From NCBI RefSeq assembly GCF_900109285.1, contig NZ_FNZQ01000001.1, forward strand, positions 1,083,001 through 1,147,000: 64,000 nt of DNA. The letters run 5' to 3'. Below the pieces are notes generated by a model. It worked only from the letters and a program-made list of their open reading frames with translations, was not told the origin of the DNA and did no database searches. The position numbers were made by a program, and so were the translations under genes. Positions within the stretch are counted from its first letter, which is position 1; each line of letters opens with the position of its first letter. The DNA comes from Jannaschia helgolandensis. Its GTDB lineage: Bacteria; Pseudomonadota; Alphaproteobacteria; Rhodobacterales; Rhodobacteraceae. Positions 36,365 through 45,071 of this stretch are shown piece after piece.

Positions 36365-37051
36365 ATGCCCGAGTCCAAAACATTGTTCATTACCGGTGCA
36401 TCCTCCGGCATCGGCGCGCAAACCGCGCGGCAGGCCGTCGCCGCCGGGTGGAATGTCGGGCTGTTCGCGCGCTCTGAAGACAAGATCGCCAAGCTGGCAG
36501 AGGAGTTGGGCGACCGCACACTGGCATTGCCAGGGGATGTCGCCGACAGAAACGCGCAGGCCGCCGCGCTGGACCGGCTGACAGGCAAATTCGGCGGCAT
36601 AGACGCGGCCTTCGCGAATGCGGGCACAGGTGTAACCGCATCGGGCACGGAAGGCGGAGACCCTGCCGAATGGCATGATATGATCCATGCGAATGTCATG
36701 GGTGTTTTGTATACTGCGCACGCCGCGCTGCCGTATCTGCGCAAGCGCAAGGGGCATTTTGTCGTGACCGGATCTGCGGCGGGCCGGAGGCACATCAAAG
36801 GGTCGATTTACGGCGCGGCTAAGTGGTTTGTCCACGGGTTCGCGGGTAACCTTGCCGAGGAAATGTCGGAGTGGGGCGGGCGTTGCACCGTTGTGGCCCC
36901 CGGCATGGTCGATACGGAATTCTTCGATGAACCGGACGACAGTCGCCTGCACCCCTCGGACGTGGCGGATGCCGTGATGCATGCGCTGGATGCCCCCGCA
37001 CGGGCCGATGTGCGCGAGATTTTCCTGATGCCGAACCGCAACGCAGGCTAA
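36365..37051 (+). CDS. SDR family oxidoreductase
   Basis: 228-residue short-chain dehydrogenase. The cofactor motif is TGASSGIGAQTA (about 10-21), ANAGTG replaces the usual NNAG, and the catalytic Ser and Tyr/Lys are in VVTGSAAGR and YGAAKW. Substrate unknown. The start at 36365 follows GGAGATAT. Its stop overlaps the convergent arsR-type gene by four bases. Confidence 0.85.
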   Translation: MPESKTLFITGASSGIGAQTARQAVAAGWNVGLFARSEDKIAKLAEELGDRTLALPGDVADRNAQAAALDRLTGKFGGIDAAFANAGTGVTASGTEGGDPAEWHDMIHANVMGVLYTAHAALPYLRKRKGHFVVTGSAAGRRHIKGSIYGAAKWFVHGFAGNLAEEMSEWGGRCTVVAPGMVDTEFFDEPDDSRLHPSDVADAVMHALDAPARADVREIFLMPNRNAG

Positions 37052-37377
37052 TCCTGCGGCGGGGGCGTCATTTCCAGAAACGCCTCCAGCGCCTCCAGAT
37101 CCACACTATCGAATTGTCCGAAGCCCTGCATCCAGACGCTTGCACTCCGCAGCGCATCGGGGTCCAGTTTACACCAGACGACGCGACCGCGGCGTTCCTG
37201 CTGGATCAGTCCCGCGCGCGCAAGCACGGTCAGATGCTTGCTGACCCCCGCCAGCGAGATCGCGAGCGGGGCCGCCACATCCGTGACCGCCATGTCGTCT
37301 TCCAGAAGCATGGCAAGGATCGTGCGTCGCGTCGGGTCGGCCAGCGCCGCGAAGACCGGGGACAGGGTGTCTGACAT
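37048..37377 (-). CDS. ArsR-family transcriptional regulator
   Basis: 109 residues, one winged-helix domain: ALADPTRRTILAMLLEDD, the recognition helix SLAGVSKHLTVLARAGL, and the wing ERRGRVVWCKLD. The metal-binding Cys motifs of classic ArsR/SmtB sensors are absent, so it is likely a metal-independent member such as those beside SDR or AHSA1 genes. Start at MSDTLS. Upstream lies a short AT-rich inverted repeat that could be its operator. Confidence 0.85.
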   Translation of the reverse strand: MSDTLSPVFAALADPTRRTILAMLLEDDMAVTDVAAPLAISLAGVSKHLTVLARAGLIQQERRGRVVWCKLDPDALRSASVWMQGFGQFDSVDLEALEAFLEMTPPPQD

Positions 37378-37483
37378 AAGCGCAGGGGTGCATCCGGCAG
37401 CATGGGCCGTCAAGAACGTTTAACCGACAGGTTGAATGTCTGGTCAGGCGCAAACAGGCGGATTTCGGCAAAAAATGAACAGA

Positions 37484-37500
37484 TTAAATTATTGATTTAA
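37484..37500. promoter_or_regulatory. AT-rich inverted repeat, possible ArsR operator
   Basis: Arms TTAAAT and ATTTAA separated by five bases, in an otherwise GC-rich region between the ArsR gene and the ATP synthase operon. Its form suits a winged-helix repressor dimer; binding is inferred only. Confidence 0.4.
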
Positions 37501-37517
37501 CTATAGAATTCATTCCG

Positions 37518-37546
37518 TTGACTCGGTGGCCGCAGCCCCGTAGACC
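37518..37546 (+). promoter_or_regulatory. candidate sigma-70-type promoter of the atp operon
   Basis: TTGACT, 17-base spacer, TAGACC, ending 26 bases before the atpI start. The -35 is good and the -10 poor, so this is a tentative call. Confidence 0.4.
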
Positions 37547-37572
37547 GCCTCCGACTTCCATGGGGTTTCCCG

Positions 37573-37923
37573 ATGTCCGACGATACCGACGCCGACCGTC
37601 TGCGCGCCCTTGAGGCGAAGCTGGCGGCAAAGCGCCCGGTTCAGGCCAAAGACCACATGGAGGAGCATTATTCCCAGGCTCAACTGGCCTGGCGGATGGT
37701 GATCGAGCTGGTGGCGGGCCTGGGGATCGGGTTCGGGATCGGTTACGGACTGGATTATCTTCTGGGCACAACGCCCTGGCTGATGATCGTGTTCGTGCTT
37801 CTGGGCTTTGCGGCCGGTGTGAAGACGATGATCAGCTCCGCGCGCGAAATACAGGGCCGGTTCGATGCCGAAGCCGCCCTTAAACAACCGGGCGCAGGTG
37901 CGCCGAACGATGGGGACGACTGA
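37573..37923 (+). CDS. atpI: ATP synthase assembly protein AtpI
   Basis: 116 residues with two membrane helices: [21 protein letters not shown] and [18 protein letters not shown]. The hydrophilic N-terminus has [13 protein letters not shown], typical of alphaproteobacterial AtpI/AtpZ. It helps assemble the c-ring of the F0 sector. First gene of atpI-atpB-atpE-b-prime-b. The F1 genes are not in the window, as expected for alphaproteobacteria, which keep them in a separate operon. Confidence 0.9.
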   Translation: MSDDTDADRLRALEAKLAAKRPVQAKDHMEEHYSQAQLAWRMVIELVAGLGIGFGIGYGLDYLLGTTPWLMIVFVLLGFAAGVKTMISSAREIQGRFDAEAALKQPGAGAPNDGDD

Positions 37924-37924
37924 G

Positions 37925-38737
37925 GTGAGCATTCTTGTATTCTTCGCGGTGGTCATCGTCGCATTGATTGTCATTTCAGTGCTTTTCAGTGTGGAGGGTG
38001 AAAGCGAATTGGCCTTCCACCCGATGGATCAGTTCATGATCAAGCCGCTGTTCGGGGAATACGGCGATCCGGTTTACTGGTACACGGTTACCAACCTGAC
38101 GTTCTGGATGGCCCTGGCGGTGCTCTGCGTCGTGCTGATGTTCGTTCTGGGCACCCGTGGCCGTGCCATCGTGCCGGGCCGGTCGCAATCGGTGGCCGAG
38201 CTGACATATGGCTTCGTCTTCAAGATGGTCGAGGATGTAACCGGTAAAGAGGCCGTCAAGTTCTTCCCCTACATCTTCACGCTGTTTCTGTTCATCCTGT
38301 TCGCCAACTTCGTTGCGCTGATCCCCACGTCGGCGTCGCCGACCAGCCAGATTACCGTGACCGCCTTTCTGGCGCTTGCCGTCTTCCTGACGGTGACCGT
38401 GGTAGGCTTCGTCAAGAACGGCATGAAGTTTCTGGGACTGTTCTGGGTCAGCTCCGCGCCGCTCGCACTGCGTCCGATATTGGCGATCATCGAGCTGATT
38501 TCGTACTTCGTGCGTCCGGTCAGCCATTCCATTCGATTGGCAGGCAACATCATGGCCGGTCACGCGGTTATCAAGGTTTTCGCGGGCTTTGCCGCGATCA
38601 CGGCCATCGCGCCGGTCTCGGTCCTGGCGATCACCGCCATCTTCGGGCTCGAGGTGCTGGTCGCCTTCATTCAGGCCTACGTCTTTACCATCCTCACATG
38701 CGTTTACCTCAAGGACGCATTGCACCCGTCGCACTGA
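37925..38737 (+). CDS. atpB: ATP synthase F0 subunit a
   Basis: Proton-channel subunit. The essential Arg is in [13 protein letters not shown], and [26 protein letters not shown] is the C-terminal helix. From the GTG at 37925, one base past the atpI stop, the product has 270 residues and an extra hydrophobic N-terminal segment ([19 protein letters not shown]). A GTG at 37991 would give 248 residues and an N-terminus ([14 protein letters not shown]) like that of relatives, but no ribosome site precedes it. The upstream start is used here, with doubt. Confidence 0.88.
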   Translation: MSILVFFAVVIVALIVISVLFSVEGESELAFHPMDQFMIKPLFGEYGDPVYWYTVTNLTFWMALAVLCVVLMFVLGTRGRAIVPGRSQSVAELTYGFVFKMVEDVTGKEAVKFFPYIFTLFLFILFANFVALIPTSASPTSQITVTAFLALAVFLTVTVVGFVKNGMKFLGLFWVSSAPLALRPILAIIELISYFVRPVSHSIRLAGNIMAGHAVIKVFAGFAAITAIAPVSVLAITAIFGLEVLVAFIQAYVFTILTCVYLKDALHPSH

Positions 38738-38786
38738 CGGGCCGCACACCTCATCTTCCAGAAATTCCATCGTAAGGAGAAATCAT

Positions 38787-39026
38787 ATGGAACTCGAAGC
38801 CGCTTCCGCCCTGGGTCAATTTGCCGGTGCCGGTCTGGCCGCCATCGGCTCGGGCCTGGCCGCCATCGGTGTGGGCAATGTCGCCGGGAACTTCCTGGCC
38901 GGTGCCCTGCGCAACCCTTCGGCTGCCAACGCGCAGACCGCGACGCTTTTCATCGGCATCGCCTTTGCCGAGGCTCTGGGCATCTTCGCCTTCCTCGTCT
39001 CGCTGCTTCTGATGTTCGCCGTCTAA
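38787..39026 (+). CDS. atpE: ATP synthase F0 subunit c
   Basis: 79-residue hairpin protein that forms the rotor ring. Gly/Ala-rich helix 1 ([20 protein letters not shown]), polar loop ALRNPSA, and helix 2 with the proton-binding Glu at about 62 ([10 protein letters not shown]). AAGGAG lies seven bases before the ATG, a much stronger ribosome site than those of the neighbouring genes; this fits the high copy number. Two hairpins follow the stop. Confidence 0.96.
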   Translation: MELEAASALGQFAGAGLAAIGSGLAAIGVGNVAGNFLAGALRNPSAANAQTATLFIGIAFAEALGIFAFLVSLLLMFAV

Positions 39027-39054
39027 GACCGGCAATGCTAAGATCCTTACGATC

Positions 39055-39106
39055 GGCGGGGGGCACAGGTGCCGCCCGCCGGGACCCCGCGAAGCCCTGG
39101 CTTCGC
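39055..39106 (+). other. two tandem hairpins between subunit c and b-prime genes
   Basis: First: arms at 39055-39066 and 39069-39080, 12 positions with one mismatch (GGCGGGGGGCAC / GTGCCGCCCGCC). Second: perfect 8-bp stem GCGAAGCC / GGCTTCGC (39089-39096, 39099-39106). Neither has a U-run. Probably they stabilise the atpE message or attenuate downstream transcription so that subunit c is made in excess. Confidence 0.7.
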
Positions 39107-39131
39107 TCCACCGACCTGACGGGACCGGACC

Positions 39132-39686
39132 ATGGCCATCGATACGATTGACCTCGAACTTGCAGGCAGCTGCGTTGATGACGGCGGCAGTGCCATCGGC
39201 ATGCCGCAGCTGTGCGATGCGTGGTTCGCCAACCAGATCTTCTGGCTGATTGTCGCACTGGTTGCCATCTTCCTGATCCTGACCCGTATCGCCCTGCCGC
39301 GCGTCAGCGCCGTTCTGGCAGAACGATCAGGTACGATTTCCAACGACCTTGCCGCCGCCGAAGACCTCAAGCGTCAGGCAACCGAGGCGGAAGCGGCCTA
39401 TGAAAAGGCCCTCACCGATGCCCGTGCGGAAGCGCAGCGCATTTCGGGCGAAGCACGGGCCGCCATCAAGGCCGACCTGGATGCCGCAATCGCCGTGGCC
39501 GACGAGAAAATCGGCGCCAAAGCTGCCGAGAGCGAAAAGCAGATCACCGAGATTCGCGCGGGTGCCGCTGCCAGCGTCGCCCAGGTGGCGCGTGATGTTG
39601 CCTCCGAAATCGTCACCGCGCTGGGTGGCAAAGCCGATGCCGCGACCGTCAATGCCGCCGTCGACGCCCGTGTGAAGGGGAACTGA
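39132..39686 (+). CDS. ATP synthase F0 subunit b-prime
   Basis: 184 residues: a short polar N-terminus, one membrane helix ([20 protein letters not shown], about 36-55) and a long Ala/Glu/Lys-rich coiled coil that forms half of the peripheral stalk. Alphaproteobacteria, like phototrophs, use a b/b-prime heterodimer. This copy has the [19 protein letters not shown] start that marks b-prime. Separated from atpE by 105 bases containing two hairpins, and three bases from the b gene. Confidence 0.92.
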   Translation: MAIDTIDLELAGSCVDDGGSAIGMPQLCDAWFANQIFWLIVALVAIFLILTRIALPRVSAVLAERSGTISNDLAAAEDLKRQATEAEAAYEKALTDARAEAQRISGEARAAIKADLDAAIAVADEKIGAKAAESEKQITEIRAGAAASVAQVARDVASEIVTALGGKADAATVNAAVDARVKGN

Positions 39687-39689
39687 ATA

Positions 39690-40244
39690 ATGCGCTTTAT
39701 CCTGCCTCTCGCCCTTTTGTCCGCGACGCCTGCCTTCGCTGCGCCCGGCTCATTTTTCAGTCTTGAGAACACCGATTTCATCGTTGTTCTGGGCTTCCTG
39801 GTTTTCATCGCGATCCTGTTGTATTTCAAGATCCCCTCGATGTTGACGGGCATGTTGGACGACCGCTCCAAGGGTATTCGCAACGATCTTGACGAAGCCC
39901 GTGCCCTGCGTGACGAAGCCCAGGCGCTGCTGGCATCCTACGAACGCAAGACCCGCGATGCCCGTGATCAGGCCGACCAGATCCTGGCCACCGCCAAGGC
40001 CGAGGCGACCGCCGCAGGCGATCAGGCCAAGATCGACCTGCAGACCTCGGTGGCGCGCCGGATGGCCGCCGCCGAAGATCAGATTGAAAGCGCACAGAAC
40101 GCCGCCGTGCGCGAAGTTCGTGATACCGCCATTACGGTTGCCATCGCAGCCGCCGGTGAAGTCGTCGCCAAACAGATGTCTGCCGCTGAAGCCAACACGC
40201 TGATCGACCAGTCCATCGATACGGTCGCCGCCAAGCTGCATTGA
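39690..40244 (+). CDS. atpF: ATP synthase F0 subunit b
   Basis: 184 residues. The N-terminus reads like a signal or first helix (RFILPLALLSATPAFAAPG), followed by the membrane segment DFIVVLGFLVFIAILLYFKIP. The remaining ~120 residues are a charged coiled coil with SKGIRNDLDEARALRDEAQA, the typical b-subunit tether to F1. Last gene of the F0 operon; a terminator follows within 30 bases. Confidence 0.93.
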   Translation: MRFILPLALLSATPAFAAPGSFFSLENTDFIVVLGFLVFIAILLYFKIPSMLTGMLDDRSKGIRNDLDEARALRDEAQALLASYERKTRDARDQADQILATAKAEATAAGDQAKIDLQTSVARRMAAAEDQIESAQNAAVREVRDTAITVAIAAAGEVVAKQMSAAEANTLIDQSIDTVAAKLH

Positions 40245-40271
40245 TCTCCGATCATCAGTCCACCGAACATC

Positions 40272-40298
40272 GGGCGTCCCAAGGCGGGCGCCCTTTTT
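40272..40298 (+). terminator. intrinsic terminator of the F0 operon
   Basis: Stem GGGCGT / GCGCCC (one G-U pair), ten-base loop, then TTTTT, starting 28 bases after the atpF stop. Confidence 0.7.
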
Positions 40299-40314
40299 CG
40301 TTCTCAAGCCGCGC

Positions 40315-41118
40315 ATGAACGGCTGGCAACACATGGATCGCGCCGCACTCGACGATGCCTATGCCAACGCCGCCTATATCGACGGCGCTGCTGACTATCC
40401 GCTCCGCTGGCAAGCCGAAGCCGCCGCCTTCCGCGTCCGCGTCCGTGCCGATCTGGACATCGCCTATGCCGACCTGCCGGGCGCGGCCTTCGACCTGTTC
40501 CATCCTGAACGCCCGGCCAAGGGCCTCGTGGTCTTCGTGCACGGTGGCTATTGGCGGGCCTTCGGAAAGTCAGACTGGTCGCACTTCGCGGAAGGCGCGC
40601 TGATCCGCGATCACGCCGTCGCCGTCATCGGCTATCCGCTGGCCCCAACCGTTCGCCTCGCCGACATCACCCGTCTGGTCGCGAAAGCCATCTACTGCGC
40701 TGCCGCTCGCATCGACGGCCCGATCCGGCTGACTGGGCACAGCGCCGGGGGCCACCTTGTCGCCCGCGCTGTCATGGCCGACGCCACGCCGACCTGTGCC
40801 GGGCGTATCGCCACCTGCGTGCCCATCAGCCCGGTCGCCGACCTGCGCCCCCTGGTGGCGCTGACCCTGAACGACGACCTGCGCCTCGATATGGCCGAAG
40901 CTGCCGCCGAAAGCCCCATCTTCGGCCAGCCGATCCAGGGTCCGAAGGTCACGATCCATGTTGGCGTGTCCGAACGTCCCGCTTTCCTCTGGCAGGCCGG
41001 GGCCCTGGCCGCCGCATGGACAGTTCCGCTGCGACAAATGCCAGCGCGCCACCATTTCGATGTCATCGACGACCTGCGCAATCCGGACTCCGCCCTGATG
41101 GCCGATCTCCTTGCCTGA
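40315..41118 (+). CDS. alpha/beta hydrolase (esterase/kynurenine formamidase-like)
   Basis: 267 residues. LVVFVHGGYWRAFGKSDW carries the HGGYW oxyanion motif, the nucleophile elbow is LTGHSAGGHL, and the catalytic His is in RHHFDVIDDL near the C-terminus. The family includes arylformamidases and small esterases. Start uncertain: ATG 40315 or ATG 40333 (MDRAALDDAYANAAYI); neither has a good ribosome site. Confidence 0.85.
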   Translation: MNGWQHMDRAALDDAYANAAYIDGAADYPLRWQAEAAAFRVRVRADLDIAYADLPGAAFDLFHPERPAKGLVVFVHGGYWRAFGKSDWSHFAEGALIRDHAVAVIGYPLAPTVRLADITRLVAKAIYCAAARIDGPIRLTGHSAGGHLVARAVMADATPTCAGRIATCVPISPVADLRPLVALTLNDDLRLDMAEAAAESPIFGQPIQGPKVTIHVGVSERPAFLWQAGALAAAWTVPLRQMPARHHFDVIDDLRNPDSALMADLLA

Positions 41119-41160
41119 TCTGTCCTTGCTCGGAACATATTCCCTCCGGAGGCTCTGCCG

Positions 41161-43521
41161 TCAGGTTCCGCGCGGTTTCGCCCGCGTTGTGGGCACCGCG
41201 ATGGTCGGGTCCTCCGGCCAGGGATGTCGCGGATACTGCCCACGCATGTCCTTGCGCACATCGGCGTAAGCCCCGGCCCAGAAGCCCGGCAGGTCCTGCG
41301 TGACCGCTAGGGTGCGTTGCGCGGGCGACAGCAGTTCCATTCGCAGGGCGGTCTGTCCGACGTGCGGGTGCCGCGTTTCGCCGAAGACTTCCTGCAGGCG
41401 CAGCGATATCGTTGGTATGTCGGGGCCATAGTCGATCGGCACCCTGCGTCCCAGCGGCGACCGGTAATGTGCCGGGGCAATGTCCTCCAGCCGCCGCGCA
41501 TCCTCCCATCCAAGCCAGCCCTGCAACGCGTCGAACGGATCCAGCCGCCCAAGATCTTCCGCATCGCGGACCCCGTCCAGCATTGGCAACAGCCAGTCTT
41601 CCAATTCGTTCAACAGGGCCGCGTCGGACACGTCGCGCAGCCCCGCCGCCGCGATCCGTGAACGGTAAAGTCGGGCGCGCCGCGTCCAGTTCAGGCAAGC
41701 CAGTCCCAAGGCCCGCACCCCGTCCAGCACGGCTGCGGCGACCTTGTCGGGCGGCGCATCCGTCCAGGGTCGATCGTCCAGAGCGATGGCACCCAGACGC
41801 TCCTGCCGCCGGGCCTCGACCCGCCGATGCCGGGTCGACCAGTGACACAGATTGATCCAGCCGATGCGATCCCCCAGAACCGCGCGCAACTCCGCTTCGG
41901 TGATCGACAGCGCGCGCCGCACACGGGCTTCTGTCGGATCGCCATCCAGATCGCAGGCTACGATCAGCCGCGCCCCGGACAATACGTCGCCGATCTGCAT
42001 CCTGGCGCCCTTGCCGCCCGACAAAAGCCAGCGCGGCGCATCTCCGGCGCGCCGCAAGCCGACCCGGTCTGGATAGGCCAGTGCCAGCCGCTGCGCATCG
42101 GACAGCGACGGTCCCGCCTCGAACCGGCGCAATCGTCTGGCCTCCGCCCGCGCTTCGCGGGACGGTGCGCGCAAGACATCGGTCAGATCAACCGATCCGG
42201 GGGGCATCCGCACCGACAGCACCCCGGCGACATTCGCGGCCCCCCCACCGCCGTTCAGCACCATATGCCCCAGCCGCGGATGCAGCGGCAGACGGGACAG
42301 CGCACGGCCATGGCCGGTGATGCGCCCCTCGTTCAGCGCCCCCAGGTCCGTCAGCAGGACCCGCGCCTCGGCCAGTGCGCCCTCGGGAGGGGGCGTCAGA
42401 AACGCAAGATCGTGTTCGATCGCACCGCCTCCGCCCCAGACGGCCAGTTCCAGCGCCAGTCCGGCCAGATCGGCATTGGCGATTTCCGGGCCGGGAAAGG
42501 CGTGCATCCCGCCCTCTTCGCCGCGCGTCCAGTTGGCAAAGGCCAGACCCGCTGCGACCCGCCCGGCACGGCCCGCCCGCTGCGTGGCCTCGGCGCGCGT
42601 GACACGTTCCGTCACCAGCCGGGACATGCCCGATGCCGCGTCGAACCGGGCGCGCCGGGCAAGCCCGCCGTCGACCACCACGCGCACGCCTTCGATGGTC
42701 AGCGAGGTTTCGGCGATGGATGTGGCCAGCACGACACGACGGCGCGGACCGGGCAGGATCGCGGCCTGCTGTTCGGCGAAGGGCAGCGCGCCGTACAGGG
42801 GACGCACATCGGCGGCGATACCGGACAGCAGCGCGGCACAGCGGCGGATTTCGCCCTCGCCGGGCAGGAAGGCCAGCACGTCGCCGTCGCTCGCAGTCAT
42901 GGCCTCTGCTATCAACGCAGCGACCTGCGCCTCGAAGGGCTGCCCCGCGACAGGAGGGCGATCCCGCCAGCGCCGTTCGACCGGGAAGCTGCGTCCGTCG
43001 GACGTCACGACCGGCGCGCCCAGCATTTCGGCTACGGGGTCCGCATCCAGCGTGGCCGACATCACCAGAAGCATCAGATCGGGCCGCAACACCTGCCGTG
43101 CTTCCCACGCCAGGGCCAGCCCCAGGTCGCCGTTCAGCGAGCGTTCGTGGAATTCGTCAAAGATCAGCGCGCCAACGCCAGGCAACTCCGGATCGGACTG
43201 GATCATCCGGGTCAGGATGCCTTCGGTCACGACCTCGATCCGGGTGGCCCTCGACACCTGCGACGCGCCGCGCATCCGGTAGCCGACGGTCTGCCCTGCG
43301 GCCTCGCCCAGCGTCTCGGCCATGCGGGCGGCGGCGGCACGGGTCGCCAGCCGTCGCGGCTCCAACAGGATGATCCGACCTTCGACTAGGGGCAGCATCG
43401 CCAAGGGCACGCGGGTCGTCTTGCCTGCCCCCGGAGGAGCCTGAAGAACCGCAACGCCTCGTGCCGACAGCGCCGCCAGAAGCTCTGGCAGCACCTCTTC
43501 GATGGGCAGATCGCTGAACAA
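41161..43521 (-). CDS. hrpB: ATP-dependent helicase HrpB
   Basis: DEAH-type RNA helicase of 786 residues. Walker A APPGAGKTTRVPLA, DEFHER in place of DEAH, MSATLDA, and the HrpB-specific C-terminal domain near SPLGRRVPIDY with many Trp/Arg motifs. I start at TTG 43521 (FSDLPIEEVLPEL follows) because GGGAGG lies exactly six bases upstream; the open frame extends 48 codons further but reads as the antisense of the meaB leader. Cellular role in alphaproteobacteria is unknown. Confidence 0.9.
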   Translation of the reverse strand: MFSDLPIEEVLPELLAALSARGVAVLQAPPGAGKTTRVPLAMLPLVEGRIILLEPRRLATRAAAARMAETLGEAAGQTVGYRMRGASQVSRATRIEVVTEGILTRMIQSDPELPGVGALIFDEFHERSLNGDLGLALAWEARQVLRPDLMLLVMSATLDADPVAEMLGAPVVTSDGRSFPVERRWRDRPPVAGQPFEAQVAALIAEAMTASDGDVLAFLPGEGEIRRCAALLSGIAADVRPLYGALPFAEQQAAILPGPRRRVVLATSIAETSLTIEGVRVVVDGGLARRARFDAASGMSRLVTERVTRAEATQRAGRAGRVAAGLAFANWTRGEEGGMHAFPGPEIANADLAGLALELAVWGGGGAIEHDLAFLTPPPEGALAEARVLLTDLGALNEGRITGHGRALSRLPLHPRLGHMVLNGGGGAANVAGVLSVRMPPGSVDLTDVLRAPSREARAEARRLRRFEAGPSLSDAQRLALAYPDRVGLRRAGDAPRWLLSGGKGARMQIGDVLSGARLIVACDLDGDPTEARVRRALSITEAELRAVLGDRIGWINLCHWSTRHRRVEARRQERLGAIALDDRPWTDAPPDKVAAAVLDGVRALGLACLNWTRRARLYRSRIAAAGLRDVSDAALLNELEDWLLPMLDGVRDAEDLGRLDPFDALQGWLGWEDARRLEDIAPAHYRSPLGRRVPIDYGPDIPTISLRLQEVFGETRHPHVGQTALRMELLSPAQRTLAVTQDLPGFWAGAYADVRKDMRGQYPRHPWPEDPTIAVPTTRAKPRGT

Positions 43522-43610
43522 GTCGGGCCTCCCGTGGCGCGGATGACGCTTCCCTACGGCATTGCGCGCGGCGCTTGCAAACCCACGACGCGCCGGGCAT
43601 CCCGAACCCC

Positions 43611-44588
43611 ATGACCACGCATGACCCGTTGCACGACCCGATCCTGTCCGGCGACCGCCGGGCACTGGCCCGCGCGATTACGCTGGTCGAAAGCACACGC
43701 CCCGATCATCGGGAACGGGCCGCCGCCCTGCTGGACGGATTGCGCGACACAGGACGCGAAGCGTTGCGCATCGGCCTGTCCGGCACACCCGGTGTCGGCA
43801 AATCGACCTTCGTCGAAGCATTCGGTCTGATGCTGACGGGGCAGGGCAAGCGGGTCGCTGTCCTGGCGGTCGATCCCAGCAGCGCGCGCACCGGCGGGTC
43901 CATTCTGGGCGACAAGACGCGGATGGAACATCTGAGCCGTGACGCGAACGCCTTCATCCGCCCATCCCCTGCCGCCAGCCACCTGGGCGGTGTCGCACGC
44001 CGTTCCCGCGAGGCGGTGGCCCTGTGCGAGGCGGCGGGGTTTGACATCGTGTTGATCGAAACCGTCGGCGTCGGTCAGTCCGAAACCATGGTGGCGCAAA
44101 TCTCGGACCTGTTCGTTCTGTTGCTGGCACCCGCGGGCGGGGACGAGTTGCAGGGGGTCAAGCGCGGCATCATGGAAATCGCCGACTTGATTCTGGTCAA
44201 CAAGGCCGATGGCGACCTGAAATCTACGGCCACCCGGACTGTCGCCGATTACGCGGGTGCCTTGCGGCTGCTTCGCAAGCGCCCGAACGACCCCGAAGGG
44301 TTTCCCAGGGCGATGGCCGTCTCTGCCCTCGAATCATCGGGATTGGCGGATGCATGGGAGCAGATGCAGACGCTGGCCACTTGGCGGCGTGACAACGGCC
44401 ACTGGGCGACCTGTCGCGCCGAGCAGGCCGCGCACTGGTTCCGCGAAGAAGTTCGCGCCGGTCTGTTGGCCCGTCTGGACACGCCCGAGGTGCGCGCAGA
44501 CATGACGCGCCTGGCCCGCGACGTCGCCGAAGGCCGCCGTGCCGCCCGCGCCGCCGCACGCGATCTGCTGGACGATCTGGGAATCTGA
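43611..44588 (+). CDS. meaB: methylmalonyl-CoA mutase-associated GTPase MeaB
   Basis: G3E-type GTPase that loads and protects the B12 cofactor of methylmalonyl-CoA mutase. 325 residues. The P-loop is GLSGTPGVGKSTF; VLAVDPSSARTGGSILGDKTRM, here noted as VDPSSARTGGSILGDK, is the family-specific switch region; IETVGVGQSE and NKAD complete the G motifs. Start at MTTHDP, 12 codons after an alternative in-frame ATG. Works with the epimerase at 7015-7419; the mutase itself is not in the window. Confidence 0.93.
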   Translation: MTTHDPLHDPILSGDRRALARAITLVESTRPDHRERAAALLDGLRDTGREALRIGLSGTPGVGKSTFVEAFGLMLTGQGKRVAVLAVDPSSARTGGSILGDKTRMEHLSRDANAFIRPSPAASHLGGVARRSREAVALCEAAGFDIVLIETVGVGQSETMVAQISDLFVLLLAPAGGDELQGVKRGIMEIADLILVNKADGDLKSTATRTVADYAGALRLLRKRPNDPEGFPRAMAVSALESSGLADAWEQMQTLATWRRDNGHWATCRAEQAAHWFREEVRAGLLARLDTPEVRADMTRLARDVAEGRRAARAAARDLLDDLGI

Positions 44589-44622
44589 TACCGCGCAGGG
44601 ACACCGAACCCGATGTTCCGCC

Positions 44623-44651
44623 TTGACGCCCCTGTCCCTTAAGCCTATCAC
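44623..44651 (+). promoter_or_regulatory. probable rpmB promoter
   Basis: TTGACG, 17-base spacer, TATCAC, about 70 bases before the rpmB start in a non-coding gap. Spacing is ideal; the -10 matches four of six consensus bases. Confidence 0.55.
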
Positions 44652-44720
44652 GCCGCGACTGCGGGGCCGTCTGATCGGCCCTGCACCTGTTTTTATGAAC
44701 CCTTAAACCCGAGGTGGCCC

Positions 44721-45023
44721 ATGTCGCGCGTTTGCGAACTCACCGGAAAAGGCCCGATGTCGGGCAACAATGTCAGCCACGCGAATAACAGAACGCGTCG
44801 CCGGTTCCTGCCCAACCTGAACGACGTGTCGCTTCAGTCCGAAACGCTGGGTCGCAGCTTCAAGCTGCGCATCTCGGCGGCCGCGCTGCGCACCGTCGAT
44901 CACCGTGGCGGTCTGGACGCTTTCCTTGCCAAGGAAAAGGACGTCAACCTGTCCGACCGGGCGCTTAAGATCAAGAAGGACATCGCCAAGTCTTCCGACA
45001 CGGCGGCTGCACTGGAAGCCTGA
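44721..45023 (+). CDS. rpmB: 50S ribosomal protein L28
   Basis: 100 residues, the longer alphaproteobacterial L28. [20 protein letters not shown] at the start and [20 protein letters not shown] are signature stretches; basic throughout. GAGGTGG precedes the ATG. Standing alone between its own promoter and a strong terminator, it looks monocistronic. It lacks the CxxC zinc pairs found in some L28 proteins. Confidence 0.96.
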   Translation: MSRVCELTGKGPMSGNNVSHANNRTRRRFLPNLNDVSLQSETLGRSFKLRISAAALRTVDHRGGLDAFLAKEKDVNLSDRALKIKKDIAKSSDTAAALEA

Positions 45024-45044
45024 TCTTTGTCAGATATGTGAATC

Positions 45045-45069
45045 GGGGGCCTTTGGGCCCCCTTTTTTT
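45045..45069 (+). terminator. intrinsic terminator of rpmB
   Basis: Seven-bp all-GC stem GGGGGCC / GGCCCCC, TTTG loop, then seven T. It ends two bases before the stop of the convergent LysR gene. Confidence 0.9.
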
Positions 45070-45071
45070 GT

